The notes below the pieces were generated by a model. It saw only the letters and a program-made list of their open reading frames with translations. It searched no databases and had not been told where the DNA came from. A program made the position numbers and the translations under genes. This document shows positions 48,624 to 61,295 of a stretch of DNA of 64,000 bases, in pieces (position 1 is the stretch's first letter; each line of letters begins with the position of its first letter). Source of the DNA: Tetragonia tetragonoides (taxonomy: Eukaryota > Streptophyta > Magnoliopsida > Caryophyllales > Aizoaceae); the NCBI GenBank assembly GCA_038025085.1, contig CM076147.1:5871501-5935500 (forward strand). Reading direction: 5' to 3'.

Positions 48624-49256
48624 TGAAGGATTTATGTCCTGTCAGTCAAGGTGCAAAATTTGGGATTAAATAACAGAGATAGTTAACCCATCGATTTAGT
48701 AGGTCGTAACGTTTAGCTGGAGACCGCTTACGATAATTGGACCAATATTAGTTGGCCGACTACTAAATGCGATGGGCCTAACGGGTCACACGCTTAAGTA
48801 ATCGATGGATCAATAATTAATTAATGGACCAAGGAGTCGCATTAGTTAATTAGTAAGAGATAATGGTAAGTGGGCCTACCTAGGGTTAGCCCACTACATG
48901 TGAACTCTACAGTTTAAATAGAAGAGAAGGAGTATGTAACTAGGTTACAAGTTTCAACTGATAGCCTCATTCTCTCATATTCTCTCTCTAAACAACCAAG
49001 CACCTCCATAGCCCAAGGAACGGTTCCTTGTGCTCGTTCTAGCTAAGGAACGTGTTTTGGACTGATCGTATCGATTGCTGCGTGGACTACGGTAGAGGGA
49101 TTACACTTGGAATCCTAATTCGCACATATCGATATTTAATCGATCAACGATGCACGCATCAAGAGGTATATTTATATGTATTTAATGACCCATTAAGTTT
49201 CCTGTTTCTAGTTGTCTTCTGCTTATATGATTAGATCATTGCAACTAGATCCTACA
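48624..49256 (+). repeat. 5' LTR of the copia element
   Basis: A 633-bp direct repeat of 55251-55869; the length differs mainly by two short indels near 48927 and 49020. Confidence 0.92.
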
Positions 49257-50829
49257 GTGATATCAGAACCTAATTAATGGGTTAATTAGATCCGTTATGC
49301 GTCCTCTACTAGCTAATGATTAGATCGTTACTTTATAGCGTATATCGTAATTTTGTCGCTGCTACGTTTTTTTCATATTCAGTTGATTATGTGCCTGCTA
49401 GTTCGATCTTGTGATTCGTTGGTCAACTGATTATTTTGGTTAAATCACTAGCAGTAGGTTAGATGTCAAAAGGACACACTGATTGTTTCTTTTTTCTTTT
49501 TGGATCATGGCCTTGGTTTGAGCAATTGTATATTGATGGGAATGATGGCACGTAAAGTCAAACTCTATGTGTTTTGTCTTTATATAATCAAACTTTGCAT
49601 CTGTTACATAATTTTTGTTTTGATGTGGAGGTTTATTTTATTTGATGCATCTTAAGAGGCTAACTCCGTGATTGGATCACATAAGCCTGTATAGTTTTGA
49701 TCAAATTATTTCTTGATGTACCAAATCAAAGATTTTTCCAGAGGGCATCAAACAATGCAGATACTGAGAGTGAGGTGTGTGCTAGGCACGAACGCAAAGC
49801 TCAGTGTTGGGCCACACGGGCAACCGTATTTTGGGTCTGGCAGCGTAAATTTTGATGTGCCTTGGGCTTCATAACGTTTGGAACGTGTACGAAGTCCGGC
49901 TACTTTTATTGTTGTGATAATATATAAAATATAAGCATGTTCTATTAGCATATATATAATTTAAATTATTTGAATGATTAGATTATTGATCTACTGGTTC
50001 ATTATATGGCTTTTGGATATTTTGTATTTTATGGATCACCCATGAATGAATGTATGATCTAGTATGGCCCAAAATACGGTCTGCGCACCGTTTGTATTTT
50101 TGTAACCTAAATACGGTTTGAAAAATTGTCATATTTATGTAATTTATTTTATTGCATTAGCTTTAAGTTTAAATTTGTAATAAGTAATGTTACAAAATGT
50201 AAAGCTTGAAGAACGGAGCCTTGGAGGAGATCACGATTCAAATGGGAGATATTTGAAGATTAGATCTTTATTTTTTCCTTTTTAGGGGCCATACTAGGAT
50301 CATTTATTTATTGCTTTAATTAGATTTATTGCTTTAATTACCGCATGCTAGATTTATTATATTGTTTTAATATAACTATTAGTTCACATATATTAAAACA
50401 ATTTATCAAATCTCGTCCCAAGGAAATATTGAGTTTATGCCCTCCCAAATAAGGTTCTCCCATTACACTTTCGATCATTCATAATGGGCATCGCCAAAGC
50501 GTGACATTATTTTAATCTTGAGTTAATGCGGGTAAGTCTAAGAAGATATTTAAAAGACTATTTTGGTTTCCTCAAAGATATGAGTAAGGAGTCCTTACAT
50601 ATCGGGGAAAAGGGATATCCATATTAGATATGCCTATCAACCGAGAGTTATGTTGGACATAATTAACAAGGATTGCTCACCTATTTTAACTAGTGTGGTT
50701 GACAAGCCAAAACTTGGTCACATTAGGGTAAAATGAGGATCTTGAAATTATTTTATTCATAGGGGCACCTTAGAGGATGAATAAAATATTAAATGACTTT
50801 TCTATTTTGGAAATTGATTAAGTTATTTA
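49257..50829 (+). other. Copia leader region with degraded tRNA-primer site
   Basis: About 1.57 kb between the 5' LTR and the first long frame. No gag core is seen here; short open frames show no domain. Confidence 0.45.
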
Positions 50830-53800
50830 TTGATAAATGTACTAAAGTTTTGCATATTATTCTGTTTTGTACCAATGGTCAATGAAAGCAAGTCAACTTT
50901 TAACCTAAAGTCCATGCTAGACAGTGAACGTTTGGTTGGACCAAACAATTACCTGGAGAGTAATCGCAACCTGGGAATAGTTCTCAGGCATGATAAGAAG
51001 AAATGCGTCTCGGAGATGCCTATTCCAGGGCTTCCCGAAAAGCAAGTGCTTAATATCGGGAGGGGAAAGAAAGGGGCCACTTCAAAGGGCAACCTGTTGA
51101 AAGTCAAGGATGGTGTGACCAAGCCTAAGCCTAAGCAACGATTGGCCGCTAAGAAGTCGCCCTTAGCTGCGGATAATCAGTGCTTTCATTGCCAACAAAA
51201 GGGGCATTGGAAGAGGAACTGCCCAAAGCTAAAGGAAGGCCTGAAGTATGGAATGGTTTCCATGACTTCAAATGTTTTCGTTATTGAAATCAATCTAGCT
51301 ACAACTACTTTTGATTGGATATTGGATACCGGTTGTGGTACTCACATTTGTTCAAATGTGGAGGGACTAAAACAACCTCGGAAGGTAGCTAGAGATGAGG
51401 TGAACCTACGAGTCGCAAATAGGGCCAGGGTGGTTGCTTTGACTGTAGGAACTTATGTTTTGCCGTTGCCTTCAGGCCTTGAACTAGAACTTAATAATTG
51501 TTATTATGTTCCTAATATAAACAAAAATATCATTTCTCCTTTTATATTGGATATGGAAGGTTTTGATATGCGTATTAAGAATGGTTCTTATACGGTTTCA
51601 AAAGATGATGGACTTTATTTTAGCGTCCATTTGCATAATGGGCTTTATTTGCTAAATTTTGACAAACATATACTCACCATCAATAACAAAAAGGCTAGAA
51701 CTAATGATTCTAACCCCACATATCTATGGCATTGTCGATTAGGCCATATAAATGTGAAACGCATTCGGAAACATCTTAGAGAAGGGATTCTGGACTCATT
51801 TGACTTGGAGTCAAATGATACTTGCGAGTCATGTTTACTTGCCAAAATAACAAAGTCACCCTTTCTAGGAAAGGGAGAGCGAGCCAGTGAGCTATTGGGT
51901 CTAATACACTCAGATGTATGTGGACCAATGAGTTCGACTACAAGGGGTGGGTTTAGTTACTTCATTACATTTACTGATGATTTGAGTAGATATGGCTATA
52001 TTTACTTAATGAAACATAAATCTGAATCTTTTGATAAATTCAAAGAGTTACAGAATGAAGTAGAAAATCAGCTGGGCAAGAAGATAAAAGATCTTCGATC
52101 GGATCGAGGAGGCGAATATATGAGCCTAGAGTTCAATGAACATCTAAAGGGTTGTGGAATAGTTTCACAACTAACTCTGCTCGGAACACCACAGTGGAAC
52201 GGTGTGTCTGAACGGAGGAATCGAACCTTATTGGATATGGTTAGATCAATGATGGGTCATGCCAAACTTCCTATTTCTTTCTGGGGATATGCTCTCGAGA
52301 CGGCAGCTTTCACGCTGAACAAACTCCGTCGAAAGCCGTTGAGAAGACACCACATGAACTGTGGACGGGAATGGTTCCCAAGTTGTCTTTTCTCAAGGTT
52401 TGGGGGTGTGAAGCTTATGTAAAGAGGTTGCTCAGCGATAAGCTTGCACCCAAATCAGACAAAGTTTTCTTTGTGGGTTATCCAAAAGAAACGAAGGGAT
52501 ATTATTTCTACAATCAAACTGAGAACAAGGTATTTGTTGCTCGGAATGGTGTCTTTTTTGAGAAAGAATTCCTTTCCAAAGAGACAAGTGGGAGTAAAGT
52601 CCATCTCGAAGAAATTCAAGATGAGAAACAATTGGAGATGGATAAGGATTTTGAATCCATCCATGATGTTTTAGAAACAGCTCCAATGGATATGGATAGG
52701 GATTTAGAATCCATCCAAGATGTTTTGGAAACATCTTCAGATTCAACTCTAGAGGCAATTCGAGAGGTTGAGCCTGAATCCACCATTCGAAGGTCTGATA
52801 GAGTCAAGTTTTCAACAAATAGATATATTTCAATCTATTCGACGGAAAGCCGTGACATTTTCCTTGTTGAAAGTGAAGAACTCACCACTTACAAGGAAGG
52901 AATGACGAGTCAAAACTCCAGCAAATGGCAAGAAGCCATGAAATCCGAAATGGATTGCATGTCCGAGAATCAAGTCTGGGACTTGGTCGATTTACCGGAT
53001 GGAGCTAGGCCCATCGGGTGTAAATGGATCTTTAAGATCAAGACGGACAAGGATGGAAAATTTCTAGTTTTCAAAGGTAGACTGGTGGCAAAAGGTTACA
53101 AGCAAATTCAAGGAATTGACTTTGATGAAACTTTTTTGCCAGTTTCCATGCTTAAATCCATTAGGATACTCCTAGCAATTGCAGCTCATTATGACTATGA
53201 GATCTGACAAATGGATGTCAAAACTGCTTTCTTGAACAGGGTTCCCGAAGAGGATGTGTATATGACACAACCTGAGGGTTTTATCGATCCTAAGAACGCT
53301 GGGAAGGTTTGCAAGCTAAAAAGATCCATTTATGGGTTGAAGCAAGCATCCCGAAGCTGAAATCTGCGTTTTGATGAAGCCATAACTAGGTTTGGTTTTA
53401 TCAGAAACACAGAAGAACCTTGTGTATACAAGAAGTTCAGTGGGAGAAATATTGTCTTCTTGGTCCTGTATATTGATGACATACTGATCATTGGAAACGA
53501 CATTCCAATGCTGGAGTCCGTAAAGGCTTGGCTTGGGAAGTGTTTCCAGATGAAAGACCTTGGACAGGCAAAGTACATCTTGGGCATCTGGATTTGTCGG
53601 GACAGATCCAAAAGGTTAGTTGGACTTAGCCAGAGTACGTATATTAATCAGATTGTATCTCGATTGAATATGCAAGATGCCAAGAAAGGTTTACTACCTA
53701 TGAGTCGTGGCACAGTTCTTGGCAAGACGCAGGGTCCTAAGACACATGCTGAGCAAGAACGCATGAGTAGAGTTCCGTATGCATCAGCCATAGGATCTAT

Positions 53801-54453
53801 CATGTACGCCATGATTTGTACTCATCCAGACGTCTCGTATGCTTTGAGCATGACGAGTAGATTTCACACCAACCCAGGTGAGGCGCATTGGATTGCGGCC
53901 AAGAATATCTTGAAGTATCTGAAAAGAACTAAAGATATGTTCCTGGTGTATGGTGGTGAAGAAAAGTTGATTGTGAAAGGTTACACTGATGCATCCTTCC
54001 AGACCGACAGAGACGGTTCTCAATCCCAATCAGGATTTGCCTTTTGTCTCAATGGAGGAGCAGTGACCTGGAAAAGTGCTAAGCATAGCACTGTGACAGA
54101 TTCTACAACGAAAGCAGAGTACATCGCAGCTTTCAGCTGCGAAGGAGGCTGTTTGGATTCGCAAGTTCATGGCTGAGCTTGGCATTGTGCCTACGGCGGC
54201 TGAATCGTTGGCTCTTTATTGTGACAATAATGGAGCCATCGCCCAAGCAAAGGAGCCAAGGTCACACCAAAAGTTTAAACATGTACATCGCAAATATCAC
54301 ATTATTAGACAACGGGTCAAAGATGGTGATATTAGCATATGCAAAGTTCATAGAGATGAGAATGTCGTTGATCCATTGACTAGGCCACTTGACTGGGTCA
54401 AGCACGAGAGTCACACAGCTTCAATAGGCATTAAACGCTTCGGAGATGATTAG
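50830..54453 (+). pseudogene. Copia gag-pol polyprotein, internally deleted and broken
   Basis: Block 1 (50830-52422): a gag start (STFNLKSMLDSERLVGPNN) jumps straight to the nucleocapsid knuckle CFHCQQKGHWKRNC, so most of gag is missing. It then has the protease WILDTGCGTHIC, the pre-integrase LWHCRLGHINVKR, and the integrase core with IHSDVCGP and NGVSERRNRTLLDM. Block 2 (52371-53207), after a frameshift near 52330, has the RT start (WDLVDLPDGARPIGCKWIFK). TGA codons at 53206 and 53358 replace codons that fit Trp (around [10 protein letters not shown] and KQASRS). Block 3 (53460-54176) has the catalytic VLYIDDILIIGN. A frameshift near 54130 leads to the RNase H tail (54169-54453, LYCDNNGAIAQAKEP). 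The polyprotein cannot be made. Confidence 0.88.
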
Positions 54454-55250
54454 CTTCATTTTTTTAGATTATGAAATGGTGTTCATGATTAAAACATGGT
54501 TCTGTACATATCATAATGATTTTGGTTTTATTTAATTTTCTGTATGATTTTGAATATTGATCCAAAATAATATTACGCAAATATCCAAATAGGTTATCAA
54601 GACGATGTCTTGGATAATGAAACCCTATTGTGTGAACTGGATTTTGTGGTTATTTGTCCCTAATCTAGGTATTAGAATTAGATTCTAATAACCAGCGATG
54701 ATTAGATTGCAAGTTGATCTCAGTGCCTGTTTCATGGGTTGGAGACATGGGATGTCAAGGATCATTTGCATAGATATGAATTGGGAATTCATGATCGGAC
54801 AGACCCACCATGAGAGTTCTTTAAGAACAAGTAGTCATGATAAACTCTCATAAAACTATATTGAACAATTTCTCAAACCTGAGTGGTTATGAATATCGAC
54901 ATGAGGATTGGTAATTTGTGATTACTCCTAACGCCTGCGTAACAGGAGGCAATAACGGACACATCCGGATTATTGAAAATCACGTTGAAATTCATGAACG
55001 CACAAGACGGGAATTGTCCTCCTTTCGGGGATCGTTGTCTTATGGGCCTCTTGTAGAATTGGGATTGTGAAATGCATAGCCGTGCTCAAATGGATTATTG
55101 GATAATCATTTGTCTTAACAATCCAATTCGGGATTAAGAAATCATATGAACATTGTAAGGATGACTAGGCTTCTTACTTTACGTTCATATCAAGACACTA
55201 AGTGACAAGGGAATGGATTTGCAATCTTGTCTTAAGGACAAGTGGGAGAT

Positions 55251-55869
55251 TGAAGGATTTATGTCCTGTCAGTCAAGGTGCAAAATTCGGGATTAAATAA
55301 CAGAGATAGTTAACCCATCAATTTAGTAGGTCGTAACGTTTAGCTAGAGACCGCTTACGATAATTGGACCAATATTAGTTGTCCGACTACTAAATGCGAT
55401 GGGCCTAACGGGTCACACGCTTAAGTAATCGATGGATCAATAATTAATTAATGGACCTAGGAGTCGCATTAGTTAATTAGTAAGAGAGAACGGTAAGTGG
55501 GCCTACCTAGGGTTAGCCCACTACATGTGAACTCTACAGTTTAAATAGAAGAGGAGGATGTAACTAGGTTACAAGTTTCAACTGATAGCCTCATTCTCTC
55601 ATATTCTCTCTCTAAACAACCAAGCACCTCCATAGCCCAAGGAACCTCGTTCTAGCTAATGAACGTGTTTTGGACTGATCGTATCGATTGCTGCGTGGAC
55701 TACGGTAGAGGGATTACACTTGGAATCCTAATTCGCACATATAGATATTTAATCGATCAACGAGGCACGCATCAAGAGGTATATTTATGTGTATTTAATG
55801 ATCCATTAAGTTTTCTGTTTCTAGTTGTCTTCCACTTATATGATTAGATCATTGCAACTAGATCCTACA
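55251..55869 (+). repeat. 3' LTR of the copia element
   Basis: A 619-bp partner of the 5' LTR, preceded by the purine tract AAGTGGGAGA and followed by the TATCA TSD. Confidence 0.92.
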
Positions 55870-56259
55870 TATCATTCATCTAATTAATTTGATATCCCCT
55901 CAATTTACTCCCTTCTCCCAGTTTGCTACAACTCATCCCCCCTCCCCATTTAAAACGTTCAAGAGACTAAATATCAAATTTTCCCGTACTCACGTCTCCA
56001 GCACCATCTTCGACCATCAAAGTGTAGGCTATGTTTGGCAAACTTAGTTGTAGTTAGCTGTCAAATGTAAATTAAGGAAAGAAATTAGTAGAAAACTGCT
56101 AAAATTTGCTACATAATGCTAATAAACTAACTGTAGCTATAGCTGTAGGTGAAAGCTTGCAGGGATAACTTTCACAAAATTAGTTGTAGCTATAGCTTCA
56201 AATTAAAAATCTAGTGGCAAACTCTTTGGAAGTAAAGAGTAAAAAATACTAGCTACAAG

Positions 56260-56826
56260 TAGGGTTTGCAACCCCACCCGCACCCGATGTATATCCATCC
56301 ACCCGACCCGCTATAAATGGATATGGATTGATGTAAATGGATATGGATATGAATATGGATGACCTTTACTCATCCATTTATCCATCCGATAGATATCCAT
56401 ATCCATTTATTTCCTTAAATTCTACATTAATTTTACAAATATACTATATAATTCTTCGTTTTGTTCAACTTTTGACGCAAAAATTAAAACGTTCTCTATT
56501 TTAGGTGGTAGAGACAGTACAGATGATAAAAATTTAGTCGTTCAAACTTATTCTAATTAGAGAAATTCAAATAATTTTTGGTTATAAATGCTTTTTTTAC
56601 TTGATTATTCAATTTAAAGACTTACGCCACATGTTTCATCAAAAGATAGGCGAAAAATTTTAGGCGCATGTGTGTTATTGAAAATTTAGAGGGACTCATT
56701 TAATATCCAACGGACATCCAGTTATCCACGGATATGGATATGGATGGATGATTTGAACTTTAAATAAATGGATATGGATATGGATATGGCTCCACCCGAT
56801 CCATATCCTATCCATTGCCATCCCTA
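56260..56826. mobile_element. Nonautonomous hAT element with GGATATGGATATGGAT interior
   Basis: A 567-bp insert with ends TAGGGTTTGCAACCC and, reversed, TAGGGATGGCAATGG, and a perfect 8-bp TSD GCTACAAG at 56252-56259 and 56827-56834. Both subterminal regions carry ATCCATATCC / GGATATGGAT words in opposite orientation, so it can fold back. Confidence 0.85.
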
Positions 56827-57367
56827 GCTACAAGCTTCAAGTTGTAACTTTTATTAAAAAGCTAGATGTTCGTGCCATAAATAGCTGTAACCCAACAACA
56901 AATGCTAAAATTCATTCCTTCCCAATTTAGTTATCTCCCCACTTCTTCATTTTCAATTTCGAAAATTGATTTTATGGTGGTTAATTAATGAGAAATTGTT
57001 GCAATTAAATTTCGAACACTTTTGAGGATTTTGCTATTTATATGAAACTGGCATTATTAAGCATGTCAAATTCAAGCTCTTTCAAACAGGTGAGGGATTA
57101 GATTAATTAGAAGGAATAGGGGTCTAAATTAACTTAGGCAAATAGGGGAGAAGGTTGATGGGCAGTCATTACCAATCATAAGTGAGGGTATTTTTAGCGA
57201 TATGTGTAAAAAATGACTGACCGCCTGTACAAACAGTTGGGGGGTGGCCAATGTGTTTGTGCTATAAATGGGGGGTTTAAGGTAAGAAAATTTTTAAAAT
57301 GGGATTTCTCGCAAAAACTTATTTTCATTCGGGGATTTTTACCAAATTTTCCTAATAATAATAATAA

Positions 57368-58675
57368 TTGGCAGCAGCACAACTTCTTCTAGTTTAAAGG
57401 CTCCGGTCAATCTTTATGATCTTTAAGGTTAAAAGAGTTCTTTAGAGCATCTCAAATATTGCAAACTTTAAGGGTTTTATTTTTGAGACATCATTAATCT
57501 TAAAATTGCATTTCTATAAGCCTCTATTTTGTCAGGTCACAAATCTCTAAATTGATTTTAAACTGCATTTCTATAAACTTCTATTTTGTAAGGTCACAAA
57601 CCTCTAAATGTTCTTTACATGCGTCAAATAATAACTTACATAAATCAGGTTTGTATAAATCTGAGATTTTTAACTTAACTAATCACTATGCGGAACAGGT
57701 TTTTAAAAAAAAAAATTTGCTCAAAAACCACTCATAAAAATGTTGCATATTGAAGATACTCTTTACAATAAAATCAATTCTCTCTTCAATGGTCAATGGC
57801 CAATTGTCACGGCGCTCCAAGCCTCCAAGCTCCAACTGTCAGGAGACTAGTGATCTTCAACTTGGATATTTCTATCATTTAATTATACTTAGCTTAATTT
57901 GGTGGCTCACGGCCGATTTATCACTTTCTTCCACGCTAAGACGTGTATACGTAATTTCGCTAACTGAGATCACCATCTTGATCTTTAAGCACTGTTTAAC
58001 TCTGCTCAACTCATATGGCTAGTAAGCAAGTCGTTTGTCACATATTTTCATTACAATTAAATGTCTCTTATGAGACCGCGGTCACAACGTCAATGTAACG
58101 TGATACTTATTTCAGGCGTCTCACGTTGAGACCGCTTTAAATGAGTTTTGTGTAGTTTGAATTAGTTTAGTATAAAAGCGATGCCAATATTCCATAACGT
58201 GCGCCACATGTTTAGGATAGTGGTTTGCCTAATTAATTAGTTGCTTGTGGTTTGTGGATATTCTAATTTCTAATTGACCCAATCTTTGTTTTTTTTTCGC
58301 ACTGTTTTGTTTTGTCTTTACCATTTTGATTTTCTACAAAAAGCTTTCAGAATCCAGATGAATGGAATCCACATGCGGGATCTTTCTAGAAATTGTAACA
58401 CTAGATCAAACTAACAATAGTGACATTTTGTACAATGAATAAAAATAAAATAAAAAAAGGGTGTGGTTGATTGGATAGATAATAACTCATATATTCTTAA
58501 TCAAAATTGATGGTTCGAACTTTAGGTATGAGCAACCTTAAATCCCTTGGTTAATTGTTACATCTTTTGACTCTTAGAGATACCTAACTACAAACCAGCG
58601 CGGTAGATAATATGGTAGTCAACGATGGATATTCTTGATGTAAGCCCCCAAAAAAAGAAGAAACGAATCATAATA
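57368..58675. other. Noncoding AT-rich spacer
   Basis: No gene is supported. A fold-back sequence (GAGACCGCGGTC, then GTCTCACGTTGAGACCGC) at about 58070-58135 resembles the repeats at 61296-61735. A short direct repeat (CTATAAxCxTCTATTTTGTxAGGTCACAAA) occurs at about 57515 and 57570. Confidence 0.4.
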
Positions 58676-60058
58676 TCTATATATTAGAGCCATTTTCTGA
58701 CAGCATTGGAGGCGTCCACCTAAGCGAGTCATTGTAATAAAATTTTAATATAAAATAGAAATATATGTTTTGGTATAGAATATATAGTAGAGTTGTACTT
58801 TCCTAAATCCTTAAAGAGTACACTATTAATTAGAGATTTTGGTAAACAATTATAATATCTATATATTAGAGGCATTTTCTGACAGCATTGGACGCGTCCA
58901 CCTAAGCGAGCCTTTGTAATAAAATTTGAAAATAAATATAAAATAGAAATATATGTTTTGGTATAAAATATATACTAAAGTTGTACTTTCCTAAATCCTT
59001 AAAGAGTATACTATTAATTAGAGGTTTTAGAATATATACTAAAGTTGTACTTTCCTAAATTATTAAAGAGTAGACTATTAGATTTTAAAAAGCATATAAC
59101 TTTAGTTTCACCGCTTAAAAAATTAAATTTCTTACACCATTGGAACGAGTACGAAATATCCTTTAAAATGAGACTTATTTGTAGTATGTTCTATTGATTT
59201 ACAACATTAGATGCGTCCATCTAAAAAAGGTAATCAGTAATTAGCTTGACAAACTGACACAACTAAGGAATTGCATGTAAAAATAAGAGAAAAGATATGT
59301 ATATTAGTAATAAAAATTTTAAAAGAAATCTCAAGGTAAAATATAATAAAAAGAGTATGTGTAGAATAAAGAAATAAATGATGAATCAAAAATGATTCTA
59401 GGTCCGATCTTAATAGGAAACTTTATCATTATAACGTATAATTTTATAACTGTACGTAGTATACTGATCCCCCATGTTATTTTAGGGTTGAACTTTATAA
59501 TTATTAATGTACTCCCTCCAGAGTCTACATTGGACTTTTTGCGTTCTTCAAGGCAGTACTTTAACCGCATATAACTTTGAAAAAACAAGCAAGCATTGAA
59601 ATATGTTTTGCTATTCTAAGGTTTACGTCAAAAACTTCTTTATTTTTTGAAAAGTAGTTATGTATACATTAGACATTTAAAGTGATTTTACCATAAAAGA
59701 AGGATCATATCTTTGGAATGTTAGTTGTACACTCATATCAACATAAGAGTATTGGTGTACCAACATCAAGCATAGAAAGACTTTGAAACTATTACCTCTT
59801 GGATCATGTAACATATGAGATGAGTTAATTAATAGTTGATCGAAATTGATGATAAAAGTTTAAATTAGATAAGATGCCCTATAAAAGTCATAGTAGTCTT
59901 ATTATATGGCATTCATGATATTAAATGGACTAATAGTTATTCATAAGTGACAATTACACTTTGATTTTTCGATGAGATTAAATAATCACGTTATATTAAT
60001 TTTATTATATAGTCACAGTCCGTGTAACGCACGGGCATACTTACAGACATCCACCTAG
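58676..60058. mobile_element. Helitron-like nonautonomous element with duplicated 5' end
   Basis: The 5' end begins TCTATATATTAGAG after an A (58676), and a second copy begins at 58858. The first about 180 bp are a tandem duplicate (shared CATTTTCTGACAGCATTGGA and TTGTACTTTCCTAAATCC). The 3' end has a small hairpin CCGTG-TAACG-CACGG at about 60020-60034, then CTAG at 60055-60058 followed by T. TC start, hairpin, CTAG end and A/T insertion fit a Helitron. There is no Rep/helicase coding. Confidence 0.55.
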
Positions 60059-60337
60059 TTACTAATATAATTCTATATTATTTGGCCACATTTTCTTCTG
60101 AAACTATTCCATTGCAAGCAAACCATGTTTTTTTAAGATGGAATAATAAGGAAATTAGGAAGCATCTAACTCAATTGGTGAAGTTTTTAATGATTGGATT
60201 GATTGATTAAATTCGATTTTCATAATCTTTGTTCCTCTTACAACACAATTTGGCTAATAATAGACTTTGTACATTTGAAATTAGTTATTACTTGTTAGTA
60301 CTTCCATGTTCCATCCACTTTGACTTGTACATTACTT

Positions 60338-60356
60338 TTTTTTTTTTTGGTGAAAT
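60338..60356 (-). mobile_element. Minimal retroposon scar (poly(A) plus a few bases) with a 16-bp TSD
   Basis: A 19-nt insert, mostly T, lies between GACTTGTACATTACTT (60322-60337) and GACTTGTATATTACTT (60357-60372), which differ at one base. This looks like a LINE-driven insertion truncated almost to its tail. Confidence 0.7.
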
Positions 60357-60623
60357 GACTTGTATATTACTTTAAATACATGTTATTGAGAGTTATGCAT
60401 ATATGTTTATTGTCTAAGAAAACATATAAATTTCTTAGCATTAAGAATTTAAGGCCACTAGCCCAGTCTTTCAGTTTTGGTACATTAATAACAACTTTAC
60501 CTAACTCATACATGTTGGGACTTTTCAAAGGCTTTGTTGTCACGAACAGGTCAATTTAGTTGTACTTTTAACTCGTAAGCCTTTAAGGCCCATGTCGCGG
60601 GTTAGGTCAACTGATATAATATG

Positions 60624-61273
60624 CTAGGTTGCACGGATACCGATATGGATACGGATACGGGTGCAGGATACTGTAATTCTAAATTTTTTAGGATACGGGT
60701 ACAGCAAAAATATAATATAACAACTTTAAAATAAAATAAAAAAAATTAAGTACAATTCAATTTATGACCTTTACTGGTATTGTTAACATCTATATACCAT
60801 TCTCCATTAAGAATACAAGATCAGAGATGAAAAACGCGTGAGTAAGTTGATGACTAATTAATTGCTGATATGTATGTGTGAAAGATAGAGACAGTTGGCG
60901 AACCGACCAGCTGCTCCGGTAGGCGTAAGCCTTCATATCAGACAAGATGGAGGCTATGATAAGAAAGAAATGTCATTTCTTTTGGGTTTCATAAAGATAT
61001 ATTTAAAGGAATACTTAATCATTGTTGCAAAAAATATAGTAATTAATTGAAGTGTTTGCTGATTTGGCGTATCTTTAAAGTATCCACCGTGTATTCGATG
61101 AGTATCCGTAATTATTTTGGGAAAAAACTAATACGAAAAAATAGGATACTTCTTCGATACGTATCGGGTGCGTATTTTCAAGTATCGGGCGTGTATCCTA
61201 GAAGTATCTGTATTCGAAACGTTTCGAATACGGGATACTGCTGTTGGGCCAAGTATATATCGGTGCAACCTAG
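60624..61273. mobile_element. Nonautonomous hAT element with GATACGG repeats
   Basis: A 650-bp element with inverted ends CTAGGTTGCAC and GTGCAACCTAG and a perfect 8-bp TSD ATAATATG at 60616-60623 and 61274-61281. Subterminal GGATACGG words on the left face CGTATCG-type words on the right. The interior holds no transposase. Confidence 0.88.
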
Positions 61274-61295
61274 ATAATATGTGAATCAAAAAAAT

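Larger units (their letters stand above)
48624..55869 (+). mobile_element. Ty1/copia LTR retrotransposon, 7.2 kb
   Basis: LTRs of 633 and 619 bp begin TGAAGGATTTATG and end GATCCTACA, with a perfect 5-bp TSD TATCA at 48619-48623 and 55870-55874. After the 5' LTR a mutated initiator-tRNA-Met site reads TGATATCAGAACC (usual TGGTATCAGAGCC). The polypurine tract AAGTGGGAGA precedes the 3' LTR. The order integrase before RT defines copia. Stops and frameshifts in pol show it is defective. Confidence 0.93.

Noticed and set aside
49052..49234. Short frame repeated at 55659-55847
   Set aside because: Both lie at identical positions in the two copia LTRs; they are LTR sequence, not genes.
59512..59535. 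Stowaway-like end TACTCCCTCC
   Set aside because: A single end without a matching inverted partner; it may be chance or a remnant.
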